DNA of 64,000 nt from Papillibacter cinnamivorans DSM 12816 (GCF_900176335.1 NZ_FWXW01000010.1:1-64000), one strand, 5' to 3'. Shown: positions 36,196 through 44,718, numbered from the stretch's first letter. The notes: a model not told the origin generated them from the letters alone. Made by a program: numbers and translations.

Positions 36196-36702
36196 CTACA
36201 GTAAAATCACGGCCAGACACAGTCCCACGGCAAATCCGGAGGCAAAATAGGCCCTGCCCCGGGTCTTCCTCTCTTCCTCCGCCTGCCGGAGAAGGCCCTC
36301 CAGCCGGCGCCGGACATATCCGATGGCCTGCCTCTGCCCTTCCACGTCGTACCGCCCCAGGATTTCTCCCAGTTGGTCCAGCACTTCCCTTTCCGGCGCC
36401 GCCGGGAGCAGGGTTTCCAGACCCTTCTGCCAGATCCGGGAAAAGCTCTCCTCTTCCCGCTTCTCCCATTCCCGCCGGCAGGTGCGGAAAAAAGAGGCGG
36501 CGGGCTCGCCCGTTTTTTGTGCCAGAAATTCCATCAGCTCCGGGATGGGCGTCAGCCGGAACCGGATTTCGGACTCCATGAGCTCCAGCGCTCCCAGAAA
36601 CGAGGAAATGGTCCGCACCCGTTCCCGCAGCCGCGAAACGGCGAGAAACCCCGCCATGGCGCCGCCCCCCGCCACCAGGGCCGCTCCCATCAGCCGCAGC
36701 AT
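36196..36702 (-). CDS. spoIIIAB: Stage III sporulation protein AB
   Basis: A 168-residue protein with membrane helices at both ends (about 5-20 and 152-168) and a helical middle (SSFLGALELMESEIRFRLTPIPELM, a GspF-like fold). It overlaps the spoIIIAA stop by 13 bases. Confidence 0.92.
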   Translation of the reverse strand: MLRLMGAALVAGGGAMAGFLAVSRLRERVRTISSFLGALELMESEIRFRLTPIPELMEFLAQKTGEPAASFFRTCRREWEKREEESFSRIWQKGLETLLPAAPEREVLDQLGEILGRYDVEGQRQAIGYVRRRLEGLLRQAEEERKTRGRAYFASGFAVGLCLAVILL

Positions 36703-37625
36703 GGCACGTCCTCCACGGTAAAGAGCCGTTTCCCCTCCACCATGCGGATCACCACCGCTTTTTTGAAGATGCCCAGCGATAAAAGGCTCCGGTACACCGG
36801 CCTGCTCAGAAGGTCCGGTATCCCCTCGGCGTGGGCTGTGGCGGCCAGCTTCACCCCGCAGTTTGCCGCAGCCTCCAGTGCCTTGATGTCTTCGGGCGCC
36901 GTGATCTCGTCTGCTGCGATGATCTGGGGGTTCATGGCCCGCAGGAGCATCATCATTCCCGCCGCCTTGGGGCAGGCATCCAGCACGTCCGTCCGCGCTC
37001 CCACATCCATTTGTGGCGTCCCGTTGTAGCATACTGCGATTTCCCCCCGCTCGTCCGCCACGGCCACCCGGTATCCGGGCATTCCCGTGCTCCCGTCGGA
37101 GAGAAGCCGCACCAGGTCCCGCAGGAGGGTGGTCTTTCCCCCTCCCGGAGGAGACAGGATCAAAGTGCTTTGAAACCGCCCGTTTTCCCGCAGCGCCCCC
37201 AGCACTTCCTCCGCCGTTCCCTTTCGCTCCCGGGAAATCCGGAGGGCCAGAGAGGAGACGTTTTTGATGTTGCTCACCTCCCTGTCCTTGAGTACCGCCG
37301 TGCCGCACACGCCGATGCGAAATCCCCCGGGCACCGTGATATACCCCGCTCGCAGGGTCTCCACGCTGGAATAGGCGGAAAGCTGGGTGGCAATGTCCAG
37401 GGTAAGGTTCAGGTCGCTGCCCTGCACCACTCTTTCCGCTCCCCCGGGTAGTTCCTCCTCCCCTTCCGGAAATACGGCGGTGAGGGGCCGCCCGGCCCGC
37501 AGCCGGAATTCCTCGGCCGTGCCCCGCCGCGCGGGGTCGAGCCCCAGGGCCACGTTTCGCAGACGCCGGGGCAGAAGCTCCGCGGCCAGCTCATAGCGCC
37601 TGGCTTCGTACTCTTCACAGGACAA
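36690..37625 (-). CDS. spoIIIAA: Stage III sporulation protein AA, ATPase
   Basis: The mother-cell ATPase of the SpoIIIA apparatus, related to type II/IV secretion ATPases. It has Walker A LSPPGGGKTTLLRDL, an ADERGEIAVCYNG block, a QIIAADEI Walker B-like motif and ATAHAEGIPDL. I set the start at TTG 37625 (311 residues, close to the Bacillus length). A GGGAG site precedes it, and the upstream ATG at 37694 would leave almost no leader after the sigma-E promoter and adds a 23-residue basic stretch without homology. Confidence 0.93.
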   Translation of the reverse strand: MSCEEYEARRYELAAELLPRRLRNVALGLDPARRGTAEEFRLRAGRPLTAVFPEGEEELPGGAERVVQGSDLNLTLDIATQLSAYSSVETLRAGYITVPGGFRIGVCGTAVLKDREVSNIKNVSSLALRISRERKGTAEEVLGALRENGRFQSTLILSPPGGGKTTLLRDLVRLLSDGSTGMPGYRVAVADERGEIAVCYNGTPQMDVGARTDVLDACPKAAGMMMLLRAMNPQIIAADEITAPEDIKALEAAANCGVKLAATAHAEGIPDLLSRPVYRSLLSLGIFKKAVVIRMVEGKRLFTVEDVPCCG

Positions 37626-37703
37626 CGGTCCGCTCCCCCTCCCCGTCCGGGGCCTCGGCTTTGCCGGTCTGTTCCGGCTCCGCCTTCCCGGCATGTCTAC
37701 CTC

Positions 37704-37732
37704 ATTGTATTAACGGTTGTCCACGGTTATTC
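37704..37732 (-). promoter_or_regulatory. Sigma-E-type promoter of the spoIIIA operon
   Basis: On the minus strand GAATA and AATACAAT are 16 bases apart, matching the sigma-E pattern (ATA, 16-18, CATACANT). Mother-cell sigma-E control of spoIIIA is established in Bacillus. Confidence 0.65.
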
Positions 37733-37780
37733 CCTATCCGCCGGAAAAATTGTACTTTCCGGCCGCCGATTCGATACCCA

Positions 37781-37809
37781 TTGCCGGAAGAATGGCTTCG
37801 TGCTATAAT
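37781..37809 (+). promoter_or_regulatory. Promoter of the GNAT gene
   Basis: TTGCCG and a perfect TATAAT, 17 bases apart, about 150 bases upstream of the GNAT start. Confidence 0.6.
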
Positions 37810-37960
37810 ATCCGCAAAGCCAAAGCCTTTGGCTCCGTCTCAGCCGCGTATGCGGTTCGGCGAACGCAAAATGGGCAAGCTATCCTTGATAGAATAAAGA
37901 GCGCCCCCCCTTTCCGGTTTCACATACGAAGGTTGGGCGCAGATTAGGGAGGTCGTTTTT

Positions 37961-38245
37961 TTGGATTTTCATGTTTCAAACGATGCGATAACGCTGCGGG
38001 ACGAAAAAGGACAGACCGTGGCGGAAGTGGATTTCCCCGCGATGGAAAACAATATGGTGAATATCTGCCACACTTATGTGTCTCCCTCGCTGAGGGGGCA
38101 AAAGGTGGCGGACAGGCTCCTCCTCGCTCTGGTGGAAAAGCTCAGGGCCGAGGGAAAGAAGGCTTACCCCACCTGCTCGTACGCCGTGCGCTGGTTTTCC
38201 CAGCACCCGGAGCACAGCGATCTGTGTTCCGAGTCCCGCTGCTGA
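37961..38245 (+). CDS. YjdJ-type GNAT N-acetyltransferase
   Basis: A 94-residue protein of the compact COG2388 GNAT family. It has ITLRDEKGQTVAEVDFPAM, the acetyl-CoA loop VSPSLRGQKVADRLLLALVEKL, and the closing motif CSYAVRWFSQHPEH. The substrate is unknown. The start is TTG behind GGGAGG. Confidence 0.88.
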   Translation: MDFHVSNDAITLRDEKGQTVAEVDFPAMENNMVNICHTYVSPSLRGQKVADRLLLALVEKLRAEGKKAYPTCSYAVRWFSQHPEHSDLCSESRC

Positions 38246-38318
38246 AACCAGTGCAGGTCATTCCCGGCAATCCGGCCCTCCGCCGCGAACCGGAATCCGA
38301 ATCGGAGTTGAAAATCGA

Positions 38319-38834
38319 ATGAAAAAAATCGCCTGCCTCGTCATGAGCGCCGCCCTTCTCTTCGTCCTGGTCTCGGGCTGCAACTCTTCTTCCGCGCCCA
38401 CAGCCTCTCCCTCTCCCACGGGAGAACCCCTGCCGGAAAACCTGTTCTCCATGGACACCGTTCGGGAGGGCGAACAGTACGGAGCAATGACCGTTTCCTC
38501 GGTGGAAAAGTCGGAGGACTATACCTCCGTGAAATTTTCAGGAGAGGTCACCATCAGCGGAACCTGGTCCTCCGACTCCTCGGGGCTCATGGGGGAATAC
38601 ATCACCCTGAATCTGGACGAGGACTCCATGGCCAAAATTCCTGCTCTTTCTGAGTCGGATATAGAAGTCGTTCTGGACCCCGTTCTGACCGAAAACAAGG
38701 ACGTTCTCACCCAGTTTGGCCCCACCGGCGCCACCGGCACCTTTACCATCACCATCAGCGCGCTGACCGTCACCGATCAGGAGGAGTCCTTCCCCCGCAC
38801 CGCCGTTCTGAAAGAGATTCTGGATCTGGTATAA
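38319..38834 (+). CDS. Putative lipoprotein of unknown function
   Basis: A 171-residue protein with a lipoprotein signal peptide (MKKIACLVMSAALLFVLVSGC, Cys at 21), a Ser/Thr/Pro-rich linker, and a soluble beta-rich domain with VSSVEKSEDYTSVKFSGEVTISG and PTGATGTFTITISALTVTD. I do not recognise a family. It is 73 bases after the GNAT gene and may be cotranscribed with it. Confidence 0.7.
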   Translation: MKKIACLVMSAALLFVLVSGCNSSSAPTASPSPTGEPLPENLFSMDTVREGEQYGAMTVSSVEKSEDYTSVKFSGEVTISGTWSSDSSGLMGEYITLNLDEDSMAKIPALSESDIEVVLDPVLTENKDVLTQFGPTGATGTFTITISALTVTDQEESFPRTAVLKEILDLV

Positions 38835-38945
38835 GCTTTATGCTCTCGGAAAAAATGTACCGCGCGGCCCTGGTTTATTCCCGCCACGCCGGCACGGCGG
38901 TCTTTCCTCCCTTATAAATCTGATGGGAATCGGGAGATGATCTGA

Positions 38946-39461
38946 ATGGAAAAACTGACAAAGTCGGACATTGTAAAAAACATCATCGACGACATGGACG
39001 ACGAACTCCTGGACGAGGAAATCATACATCTTGTGCTGGAAAAAAAGATCTCGCAGAAACCGCAGCAGAAAAGCAGCAGCACCCCCGGGCAGAAGGCAGC
39101 GGATGCTTTCGCCTCCTTCGCCGGAAGCTGGACCTTTATCATCGGGTTTTCCGTTGTCCTGTGCACCTGGATTGTCATAAACGTAATTCTGGCGACCCGC
39201 GCCTTTGACTCCTATCCTTTCATTCTTTTAAATCTCGTGCTCTCCTGCATCGCCGCGATCCAGGCCCCTCTCATCATGATGAGCCAGAACCGCCAGGAGG
39301 CCAAGGACCGGGAGCGGGCCGAAAACGACTACAAAGTCAATCTCAAGGCGGAGATCATCATTCAGGATCTGCACGCAAAGCTGGACCAGATCCTGGAAAA
39401 CCAGCAGAAGAATACTGCTGCCGCAGACCCCCGGACACCGGCTTCTCCCCCGTCGGAATAA
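38946..39461 (+). CDS. DUF1003 membrane protein
   Basis: A 171-residue protein with the DUF1003 core: two membrane helices (about 58-78 and 90-112) joined by FDSYPFILLNLVLSCIAAIQ, then LIMMSQNRQEAKDRERAENDYKVNLKAE, and a Pro-rich tail. The family is widespread and uncharacterised. The N-terminal 45 residues are charged and probably cytosolic. Confidence 0.88.
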   Translation: MEKLTKSDIVKNIIDDMDDELLDEEIIHLVLEKKISQKPQQKSSSTPGQKAADAFASFAGSWTFIIGFSVVLCTWIVINVILATRAFDSYPFILLNLVLSCIAAIQAPLIMMSQNRQEAKDRERAENDYKVNLKAEIIIQDLHAKLDQILENQQKNTAAADPRTPASPPSE

Positions 39462-39471
39462 TAAAACCATG

Positions 39472-39761
39472 AGCGCCGCTCAAACCGGAAAGCCGGTTTG
39501 GGCGGCGCTTCAGCTTGTCAAAAAAATGCCATTGTCCTTTTCGCCAACGGCGAAAAGATTTTTGGATTTTGTGTTGCGTTCCGTGACCAAAATTCAAAAA
39601 GCTGAAATACCAATGCCTTGCGGGAATTCACTTTCCGCAAGGCATACTTTGCGCGCCTTCGCAAAGGCGCGGTCCTTCCCCCCGTTCCCGTCGGAAAACA
39701 GGGTTTTTCGACGGTTCAAAGCGCCGCTCAAGCCGGTAAACCGGTTCGGGCGGCGCTTTTT
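39472..39761. repeat. Set of four hairpins, two of them near-duplicates
   Basis: Hairpins at 39472-39509 and 39720-39757 share AGCGCCGCT arms with CCGG inner stems and GGGCGGCGCT. Between them are 39537-39557 (CTTTTCGCC arms) and 39614-39644 (TGCCTTGCGG arms). The last is followed by a T-run and could terminate the DUF1003 transcript. No gene is supported in 39462-39837. Confidence 0.6.
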
Positions 39762-39837
39762 CATTGCCTCGTATCTTTCCCGCTTTTGGGAAAAAAGCGA
39801 CTGTCTGTATATGCACCGGCTCTCGCCGGAGTATGTA

Positions 39838-40713
39838 TCAGTCCCGCTTCTTCCGAAGCACCAGCACGGATAGGCCCAAAAACAGAAGGCCCGAACCTGC
39901 CAGTACCAACAGCATGATCCAGTCCGGCACCGGGCTTCCTCCCCAGTACATGGTGATGCCCATTTCCTTGAAAAACGCCTCCCGCACGGCCTGGGGAGCG
40001 CCTGCGAACACCTTGTCCGCCGCTGCCTGCGTAAACACCTGCCGCATGAGCGTGGTCCCGTGGGTCGCGGGAATCAGCTTGGTAAACGTCTGCACTCCCT
40101 CGGGCAGTACGCCGATGGGGATATAAATTCCCGTGACAAAACCGATCATAGTGCCCAGAATGGTCGCCATAGCCCCCAGCGCGTTGGACGAGCGGGCGAA
40201 ATTCACGAGGAAAAACACGAAGCACGTTCCCGAAAAGACGTTCAGCAGAATGAGTCCGAAGATCCGCGCCGCCGTAAAGGCGTCCGGAACCTCTCCCCCG
40301 CCCGCCACGATGTAGGCAATTGCCGCGAGAAAAGTGATGGTCGTCATGATTGCCCCGATGATCCATGCCGACAGAACATACCCCAGAACGATCCTGCCCC
40401 TGGAAACCGGGGAAACCAGAAAGGCCTGGAGCCGCTTTTCTTCCCTGTCCTGCACCATGATCCCGAAAACGCCCATGGACACGGTCACCGAATTCACCAC
40501 CAGGATCCCCGCCATGATCCAGGTGTCCACCAACCAGCGGATTCCCTCCACATCTCCGGTGGTCGCCTGTATGGACTGTACGTTCAGATCCCCGAGAAAG
40601 AGCGCGTAGAGCATGATGATGATGAGCATGGATAAAAGGGAAAAGAACACGCTGGCCCTGTTCCGGAAAAAGACCTTGATGTTTCTTTCTATCATCGTCG
40701 TAACAGCCGTCAT
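39838..40713 (-). CDS. ABC-2 type transporter permease
   Basis: A 291-residue permease with six hydrophobic segments (about 20-40, 65-90, 108-135, 145-170, 178-198 and 265-285). The ABC-2 layout includes a large extracytosolic stretch between helices 1 and 2. The C-terminus is basic (LRKKRD). It is one base after the ATPase gene. Substrate is unknown; ABC-2 exporters of this type move drugs, lipids or polysaccharides. Confidence 0.9.
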   Translation of the reverse strand: MTAVTTMIERNIKVFFRNRASVFFSLLSMLIIIMLYALFLGDLNVQSIQATTGDVEGIRWLVDTWIMAGILVVNSVTVSMGVFGIMVQDREEKRLQAFLVSPVSRGRIVLGYVLSAWIIGAIMTTITFLAAIAYIVAGGGEVPDAFTAARIFGLILLNVFSGTCFVFFLVNFARSSNALGAMATILGTMIGFVTGIYIPIGVLPEGVQTFTKLIPATHGTTLMRQVFTQAAADKVFAGAPQAVREAFFKEMGITMYWGGSPVPDWIMLLVLAGSGLLFLGLSVLVLRKKRD

Positions 40714-40714
40714 A

Positions 40715-41635
40715 TCAGTCGCCCTCCCGGATGGAACGCCCCGTGATGTTCACAAACACGTCGTCCATGGTCCCCCGAATCACCTCGAAAGCGTCGAATC
40801 CGCCCTCCATCTCCTTTAAAAGCCCATAGGCCTCCAGCGTGGTGGGAAGCCGGACGGTCAGCATATCCGCCGTCTTTTCAAAAGCGTACCCGCGGCCGGA
40901 CAGGAACCGCTCCGCGGCCCCCATGTGCCTGGGCGCCAGGCGCAGGATGTCGCTGGAGTAGCGTTCCTTGAGCTCGTTGGGCGTCCCGGAGGCCACGATT
41001 TTCCCCCGGTCGATCACCGCCACCATATCCGCCCCGGCCGCTTCCTCCATATAATGCGTGGTGAAGAACACCGTGAGCTTTTCTTCTTTTTGCAGTTTCG
41101 CGATCACTTCCCACACGGTCTTTCTGGTCTGAGGATCCAGCCCGGTGGTGGGTTCGTCCAGGATGAGCAGCTTCGGTCTGCTCATGAGGGCCCGCGCGAC
41201 TTCCGCCCGCCGCTTCTGTCCGCCTGATAGCTTTCCGAAGGGCCGGCTCAGGTATTCTCCGAGTCCTATGGTCCGTGTCACCTCGTCCAGCCGGAACTTC
41301 AGGGCCTTCCGGTCTTTTTCGTAAAGGCCGCCCCGGGTCAGAAGGTTTTCTTTTACGGTCAGAAGCGGGTCGAGAACGTTATCCTGAAATACGATGCCGA
41401 TGGCCTCGCGCACCCCCCTTCCTCCGCTGTCCACGTCGAACCCCGCCACCGTGACGCTGCCCGCCGTTTTAACAAGCAGCGTGCATAAAATGCTGATTGT
41501 CGTGGACTTTCCCGCTCCGTTGGGCCCAAGAAAGGCAAAAAAATCTCCCTGCCGCACCTGGAAGCTCACGCCGTCCACCGCGGTCAGCTCCCCATATTTT
41601 TTCACGAGTCCTTCCACCCGGATTATCGGTTCCAT
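40715..41635 (-). CDS. ABC transporter ATP-binding protein
   Basis: A 306-residue DrrA-like ATPase with Walker A LGPNGAGKSTTIS, the signature LSGGQKRRAEVARAL, Walker B LLILDEPTTGLDP and the switch His in FFTTHYMEEA. The C-terminal extension is typical of drug/lipid export ATPases. The ATG at 41635 follows GGAGGT. It pairs with the permease downstream. Confidence 0.94.
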   Translation of the reverse strand: MEPIIRVEGLVKKYGELTAVDGVSFQVRQGDFFAFLGPNGAGKSTTISILCTLLVKTAGSVTVAGFDVDSGGRGVREAIGIVFQDNVLDPLLTVKENLLTRGGLYEKDRKALKFRLDEVTRTIGLGEYLSRPFGKLSGGQKRRAEVARALMSRPKLLILDEPTTGLDPQTRKTVWEVIAKLQKEEKLTVFFTTHYMEEAAGADMVAVIDRGKIVASGTPNELKERYSSDILRLAPRHMGAAERFLSGRGYAFEKTADMLTVRLPTTLEAYGLLKEMEGGFDAFEVIRGTMDDVFVNITGRSIREGD

Positions 41636-41812
41636 GTTCCACCTCCGCGTAAAATCTTTTCCGCTCATTTGGGATTGGAAAATACAGGATTCACTTTCCC
41701 ATAATACCACACTCCTTCTTCCTGTAAATCGTCCTCCCGGGAATTTAATGTAAATTTAATGGAAAACGAACCTTCCCGGAAAACCATTGCCCGTGGGAAT
41801 CGTATGATTAAA

Positions 41813-41845
41813 AGCGTCTCAGATGTCATTGACATCTGAGACGCT
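41813..41845 (-). terminator. Terminator after the UPF0173 gene
   Basis: AGCGTCTCAGATGTCA and its complement form a near-perfect long stem, followed on the minus strand by TTTTAAT. Confidence 0.8.
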
Positions 41846-41872
41846 CTTATAATCTATCATGCAAATTGCCGA

Positions 41873-42553
41873 TTACAGCTCCATGGATTCGCCCGGCTTC
41901 AGAACTAATACCTGAGCGTCCTGAACTTTCGCTTTAAATTCCTCCGGGTCCGCACGGATCACGTCAAACGTATTATAGTGCATGGGGACCACCAGCTTCG
42001 GCCGGATAAAAGAGACGGCCCGCACCGCGTCGTCGATGTCCATGGTAAAATTCCCCCCGATGGGAAGCATGGCAAGATCCACACTCTCCGCCTCCAGAAG
42101 CTTCATGTCCATGGTAAGGCCGGTGTCCCCCGCGTGGTAAATCTTCTTTCCTCCCGTCTCGATGAGAAAGCCGCACGGGTTTCCTCCCTCTTTCATTCCC
42201 TCCGCCGTGGAAATTCCGGAGCCGTGGAGGGCGGGAGTCATCTTAACCCTGCCGAAATCCATACGCACCCTGCCGCCGATATGCATCGTGTGCACCCTTA
42301 CCCCCTGCTTTGCCAGAAAGTCGCCCAGTTCATGATTGGTGACCACCAGGCTGCCGCACCGCTTGGCAATAGGCGCCGTGTCCCCCAGGTGGTCGCCGTG
42401 TCCGTGGGTCACGAAGATATGGGTAATGCCGCTGATGCTTTTTGCGGAGACAGGACACAGCGGATTGCCCGTTAAAAACGGATCGATGAGAGCCCGGAAC
42501 TCAGGCCCCGTCTCCAGAAGAAATGCAGACTGTCCGTAATACGTGATTTTCAT
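41873..42553 (-). CDS. UPF0173 metal-dependent hydrolase
   Basis: A 226-residue metallo-beta-lactamase fold protein, with ITYYGQSAFLLETG at the start, the metal motif THGHGDHLGDT, HALHGSGIS-like and HAGDTGLTMDM blocks and PMHYNTFDVI near the end. The family (YtkL-like) has no firmly known substrate. It is monocistronic with its own terminator. Confidence 0.92.
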   Translation of the reverse strand: MKITYYGQSAFLLETGPEFRALIDPFLTGNPLCPVSAKSISGITHIFVTHGHGDHLGDTAPIAKRCGSLVVTNHELGDFLAKQGVRVHTMHIGGRVRMDFGRVKMTPALHGSGISTAEGMKEGGNPCGFLIETGGKKIYHAGDTGLTMDMKLLEAESVDLAMLPIGGNFTMDIDDAVRAVSFIRPKLVVPMHYNTFDVIRADPEEFKAKVQDAQVLVLKPGESMEL

Positions 42554-42681
42554 GTTTCGGATCCCTCCTTTTTCTTTGGTGCCCGCTCGTATCTGGAATC
42601 AAGGGTTCCCGTTTTTCAAAATTCCTACGGTCCCGCGTGTCTTGTCTTCAGTATACCGTATTTCCCCGCAAAAGGCATCTG

Positions 42682-42975
42682 TTATTCGTAATATTTATGC
42701 CTGCAAAAAGGACAGACAGGATCATCCAGATCGTGACTTTTACCACATACGGGGCATTTTTTCTGTGCGATCCCTTCTGAGCAATTATCGCTTTGGGATT
42801 GGAATAACTCAATTTTTCCGCAAACCGGACACACATAAACCGCAACCTCCATTGCCCCCGACAGCAGATTGGGCAGAGTCCCCAGAATCCAGCCTGCCTG
42901 ACCCAGCTGCAATTTTTCGTTCTTCACATACCGCATTGTTTCACTGCATCGCAGGCAGAGCAGCTGCTTGTTCAT
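42682..42975 (-). CDS. Small zinc-ribbon protein
   Basis: A 97-residue protein with three CxxC knuckles: LCLRCSETM at the start, YVCPVCGKIE in the middle and KKCPVCGKSHDLDDPVCPFC at the end. The first pair with VKNEKLQLGQAG resembles clostridial zinc-ribbon proteins of unknown role. The ATG follows AGGAGGT. Confidence 0.75.
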   Translation of the reverse strand: MNKQLLCLRCSETMRYVKNEKLQLGQAGWILGTLPNLLSGAMEVAVYVCPVCGKIELFQSQSDNCSEGIAQKKCPVCGKSHDLDDPVCPFCRHKYYE

Positions 42976-43016
42976 CGAATTACCTCCTGAAAATTCAATT
43001 TATATCAATTGTAGTC

Positions 43017-43102
43017 CGCCGTCGCGATTTAATCAAGCCGGGTGGAGCCGCCCACAGGGCGGCGAAACCCAAAAAGAAAGAACAGGCATTTGCCTGTTCT
43101 TA
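43017..43102 (+). repeat. Direct repeat, copy 1, near the tRNA cluster
   Basis: About 85 bases nearly identical to 43183-43270: CCGCCGTCGCGAT, GGGTGGAGCCGCCC, AACCCAAAAAGAAAGAACAGG, TGCCTGTTCTT. It contains the stems GCCGCCC/GGGCGGC and AGAACAGGCA/TGCCTGTTCT. Confidence 0.8.
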
Positions 43103-43182
43103 AACCCCGCCTCCGGCGGGGCGGCGCGAGTGCGCCGTCAATTCGCAGCGTAGCGGAGAATTGCCGCAGGCGGGATTCACTC

Positions 43183-43270
43183 CCGCCGTCGCGATCCAAT
43201 TAATTCGGGTGGAGCCGCCCACAGGGCGGCGGAACCCAAAAAGAAAGAACAGGCAAATGCCTGTTCTTTC
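43183..43270 (+). repeat. Direct repeat, copy 2, abutting tRNA-Cys
   Basis: Second copy of the 43017-43102 repeat, offset by about 166 bases. Its hairpin (43244-43269), read on the minus strand, ends in TTCTTTCTTTTTGG and so serves as terminator of the tRNA transcript. Confidence 0.8.
43238..43270 (-). terminator. Terminator of the tRNA operon
   Basis: AAAGAACAGGCA and TGCCTGTTCTTT pair with a two-base loop a few bases past the tRNA-Cys CCA end, followed by CTTTTTGG on the minus strand. Confidence 0.8.
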
Positions 43271-43274
43271 TTTT

Positions 43275-43349
43275 TGGAGGCGCCACCCAGATTCGAACTG
43301 GGGAATCAAGGTTTTGCAGACCTATGCCTTACCACTTGGCTATGGCGCC
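43275..43349 (-). tRNA. tRNA-Cys (GCA)
   Basis: A cloverleaf is readable on the minus strand: acceptor GGCGCCA/TGGCGCC, anticodon loop CTGCAAA, T-arm GTTCGAATC, encoded CCA. It is the last tRNA of the cluster. Confidence 0.96.
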
Positions 43350-43372
43350 GCGGCCGGAGCTTGCTCCTGTGG

Positions 43373-43401
43373 AAATAGGAGCGCAATATGCGCTCCTATT
43401 T
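43373..43401 (-). terminator. Hairpin between tRNA-Gly and tRNA-Cys
   Basis: A perfect 12-base-pair stem AAATAGGAGCGC/GCGCTCCTATTT, five-base loop. It may partly terminate transcription or guide processing before tRNA-Cys. Confidence 0.6.
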
Positions 43402-43407
43402 CTTTAG

Positions 43408-43483
43408 TGGAGCGGGCGACGAGGCTCGAACTCGCTACCTCCACCTTGGCAAGGTGGCGCTCTACCAGATGAGCTACGCCCGC
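43408..43483 (-). tRNA. tRNA-Gly (GCC)
   Basis: Acceptor GCGGGCG/CGCCCGC, anticodon loop TTGCCAA, T-arm GTTCGAGCC, encoded CCA. Confidence 0.97.
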
Positions 43484-43489
43484 ATAAAA

Positions 43490-43565
<76 letters not shown>

Positions 43566-43569
43566 ATGT

Positions 43570-43646
43570 TGGCGACCCAGAACGGGCTCGAACCGTCGAC
43601 CTCTAGCGTGACAGGCTAGCGTTCTAACCAACTGAACTACTGGGCC
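43570..43646 (-). tRNA. tRNA-Asp (GTC)
   Basis: Acceptor GGCCCAG/CTGGGTC, anticodon loop CTGTCAC, discriminator G and encoded CCA. A GUN anticodon, hence a likely queuosine target of tgt and queA. Confidence 0.97.
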
Positions 43647-43649
43647 ACA

Positions 43650-43725
43650 TGGTGGGAACAACAGGGCTCGAACCTGTGACATCATGCTTGTAAGGCATGC
43701 GCTCTCCCAGCTGAGCTATGCTCCC
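43650..43725 (-). tRNA. tRNA-Val (TAC)
   Basis: Acceptor GGGAGCA/TGTTCCC with one wobble, anticodon loop CTTACAA, encoded CCA. First tRNA of the cluster. Confidence 0.97.
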
Positions 43726-43753
43726 GTCATCGCTCCCTCAAGCAGCGAAGTTA

Positions 43754-43782
43754 ATTATACTAAACGACTTTGCGTCTGTCAA
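43754..43782 (-). promoter_or_regulatory. Consensus promoter of the tRNA cluster
   Basis: TTGACA, 17 bases, TATAAT on the minus strand: a perfect sigma-A consensus about 28 bases upstream of tRNA-Val. Confidence 0.9.
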
Positions 43783-43809
43783 CATCAAAAAAATGAAAAT
43801 TGAACTTTT

Positions 43810-44718
43810 TTACGGAGCCTCATTTCTTCGGGATTTCAGCCTTGCGGAATCGGCGAGTCCCAGGATTTCCTCCTTGGTATAGTCGTACACCCTGTCGCAG
43901 AACTGGCAGGTGAGCTCCGCGCCCCCCTGTTCTTCCGCCAGGTCATAAAGTTCCTGTCTCCCCATGCTGATGAGCGCCCGGGTCACCCGGTCCCTGGTGC
44001 AGTAGCATCGGTACTCCATCGGAAATGACTCCAGGATTTCCGGATTGAGTCCCGCCAGCGCCCGCTCCAGAAGCGTCTCCGCGCTGCCCCCGTTGGTCAG
44101 GATGGAGGTCACCGGTCCTGCTTCCCGAACCGCCTGCTCAATTGTGTCGATGAGGTCTTCCTCCGCGCCCGGCAGGAGTTGGATGAGATATCCTCCCGCC
44201 GCCAGCACATGGTGATCCACGTCCACCAGAACACCCAGGGCGCACACTGTGGGCGTCTGCTCGCTTTCCGCGAAATACGCCGCCACGTCCTCGGCGATCT
44301 CCCCGCTGACCAGGGGTACGCTTCCCACGTAAGGCTCTTTCAGCCCCAGATCCCGGGAAATCGTGACGGACCCGTCGGTTCCCACTCCCCCGCCCACGTC
44401 CAGCTTGCCGTTTCGCTTCAGGGGAAGCTCCGCATCCGGATTCTGCAGGTAGCCCCGGACGTTGCCTCCGGAATCGGATACCGTCAGAATGGTCCCCAGG
44501 GGTCCTCCTCCGTTGATGCGCAGGGTGACGGATCCTGCCTCCTCCTTCAGCATGCTGCCCAGCATGGACACAGCCGCCAGTGCCCTTCCCAGGGCCGCGG
44601 TGGCAAGGGGGGTCGTATTGTGGATTTTTCTCGCCCGCTCCGTAAGCTCGGTAGATGTAATGGCAATTGCCTTTACATATCCGTCTCCGGCGATTGCTTT
44701 AACGATTTTATCTGCCAT
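43810..44718 (-). CDS. hslO: Hsp33 redox-regulated chaperone
   Basis: Hsp33 is a holdase chaperone switched on by oxidation of a zinc centre. The 302-residue protein has the N-terminal core (GDGYVKAIAITSTELTERAR and LRINGGGPLGTILTVSDSGGNVRGY) and the C-terminal Cys pairs CYC and CQFC, which form the redox zinc switch. The ATG at 44718 is inside the 3' end of the methyltransferase gene (11-base overlap). Confidence 0.95.
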   Translation of the reverse strand: MADKIVKAIAGDGYVKAIAITSTELTERARKIHNTTPLATAALGRALAAVSMLGSMLKEEAGSVTLRINGGGPLGTILTVSDSGGNVRGYLQNPDAELPLKRNGKLDVGGGVGTDGSVTISRDLGLKEPYVGSVPLVSGEIAEDVAAYFAESEQTPTVCALGVLVDVDHHVLAAGGYLIQLLPGAEEDLIDTIEQAVREAGPVTSILTNGGSAETLLERALAGLNPEILESFPMEYRCYCTRDRVTRALISMGRQELYDLAEEQGGAELTCQFCDRVYDYTKEEILGLADSARLKSRRNEAP

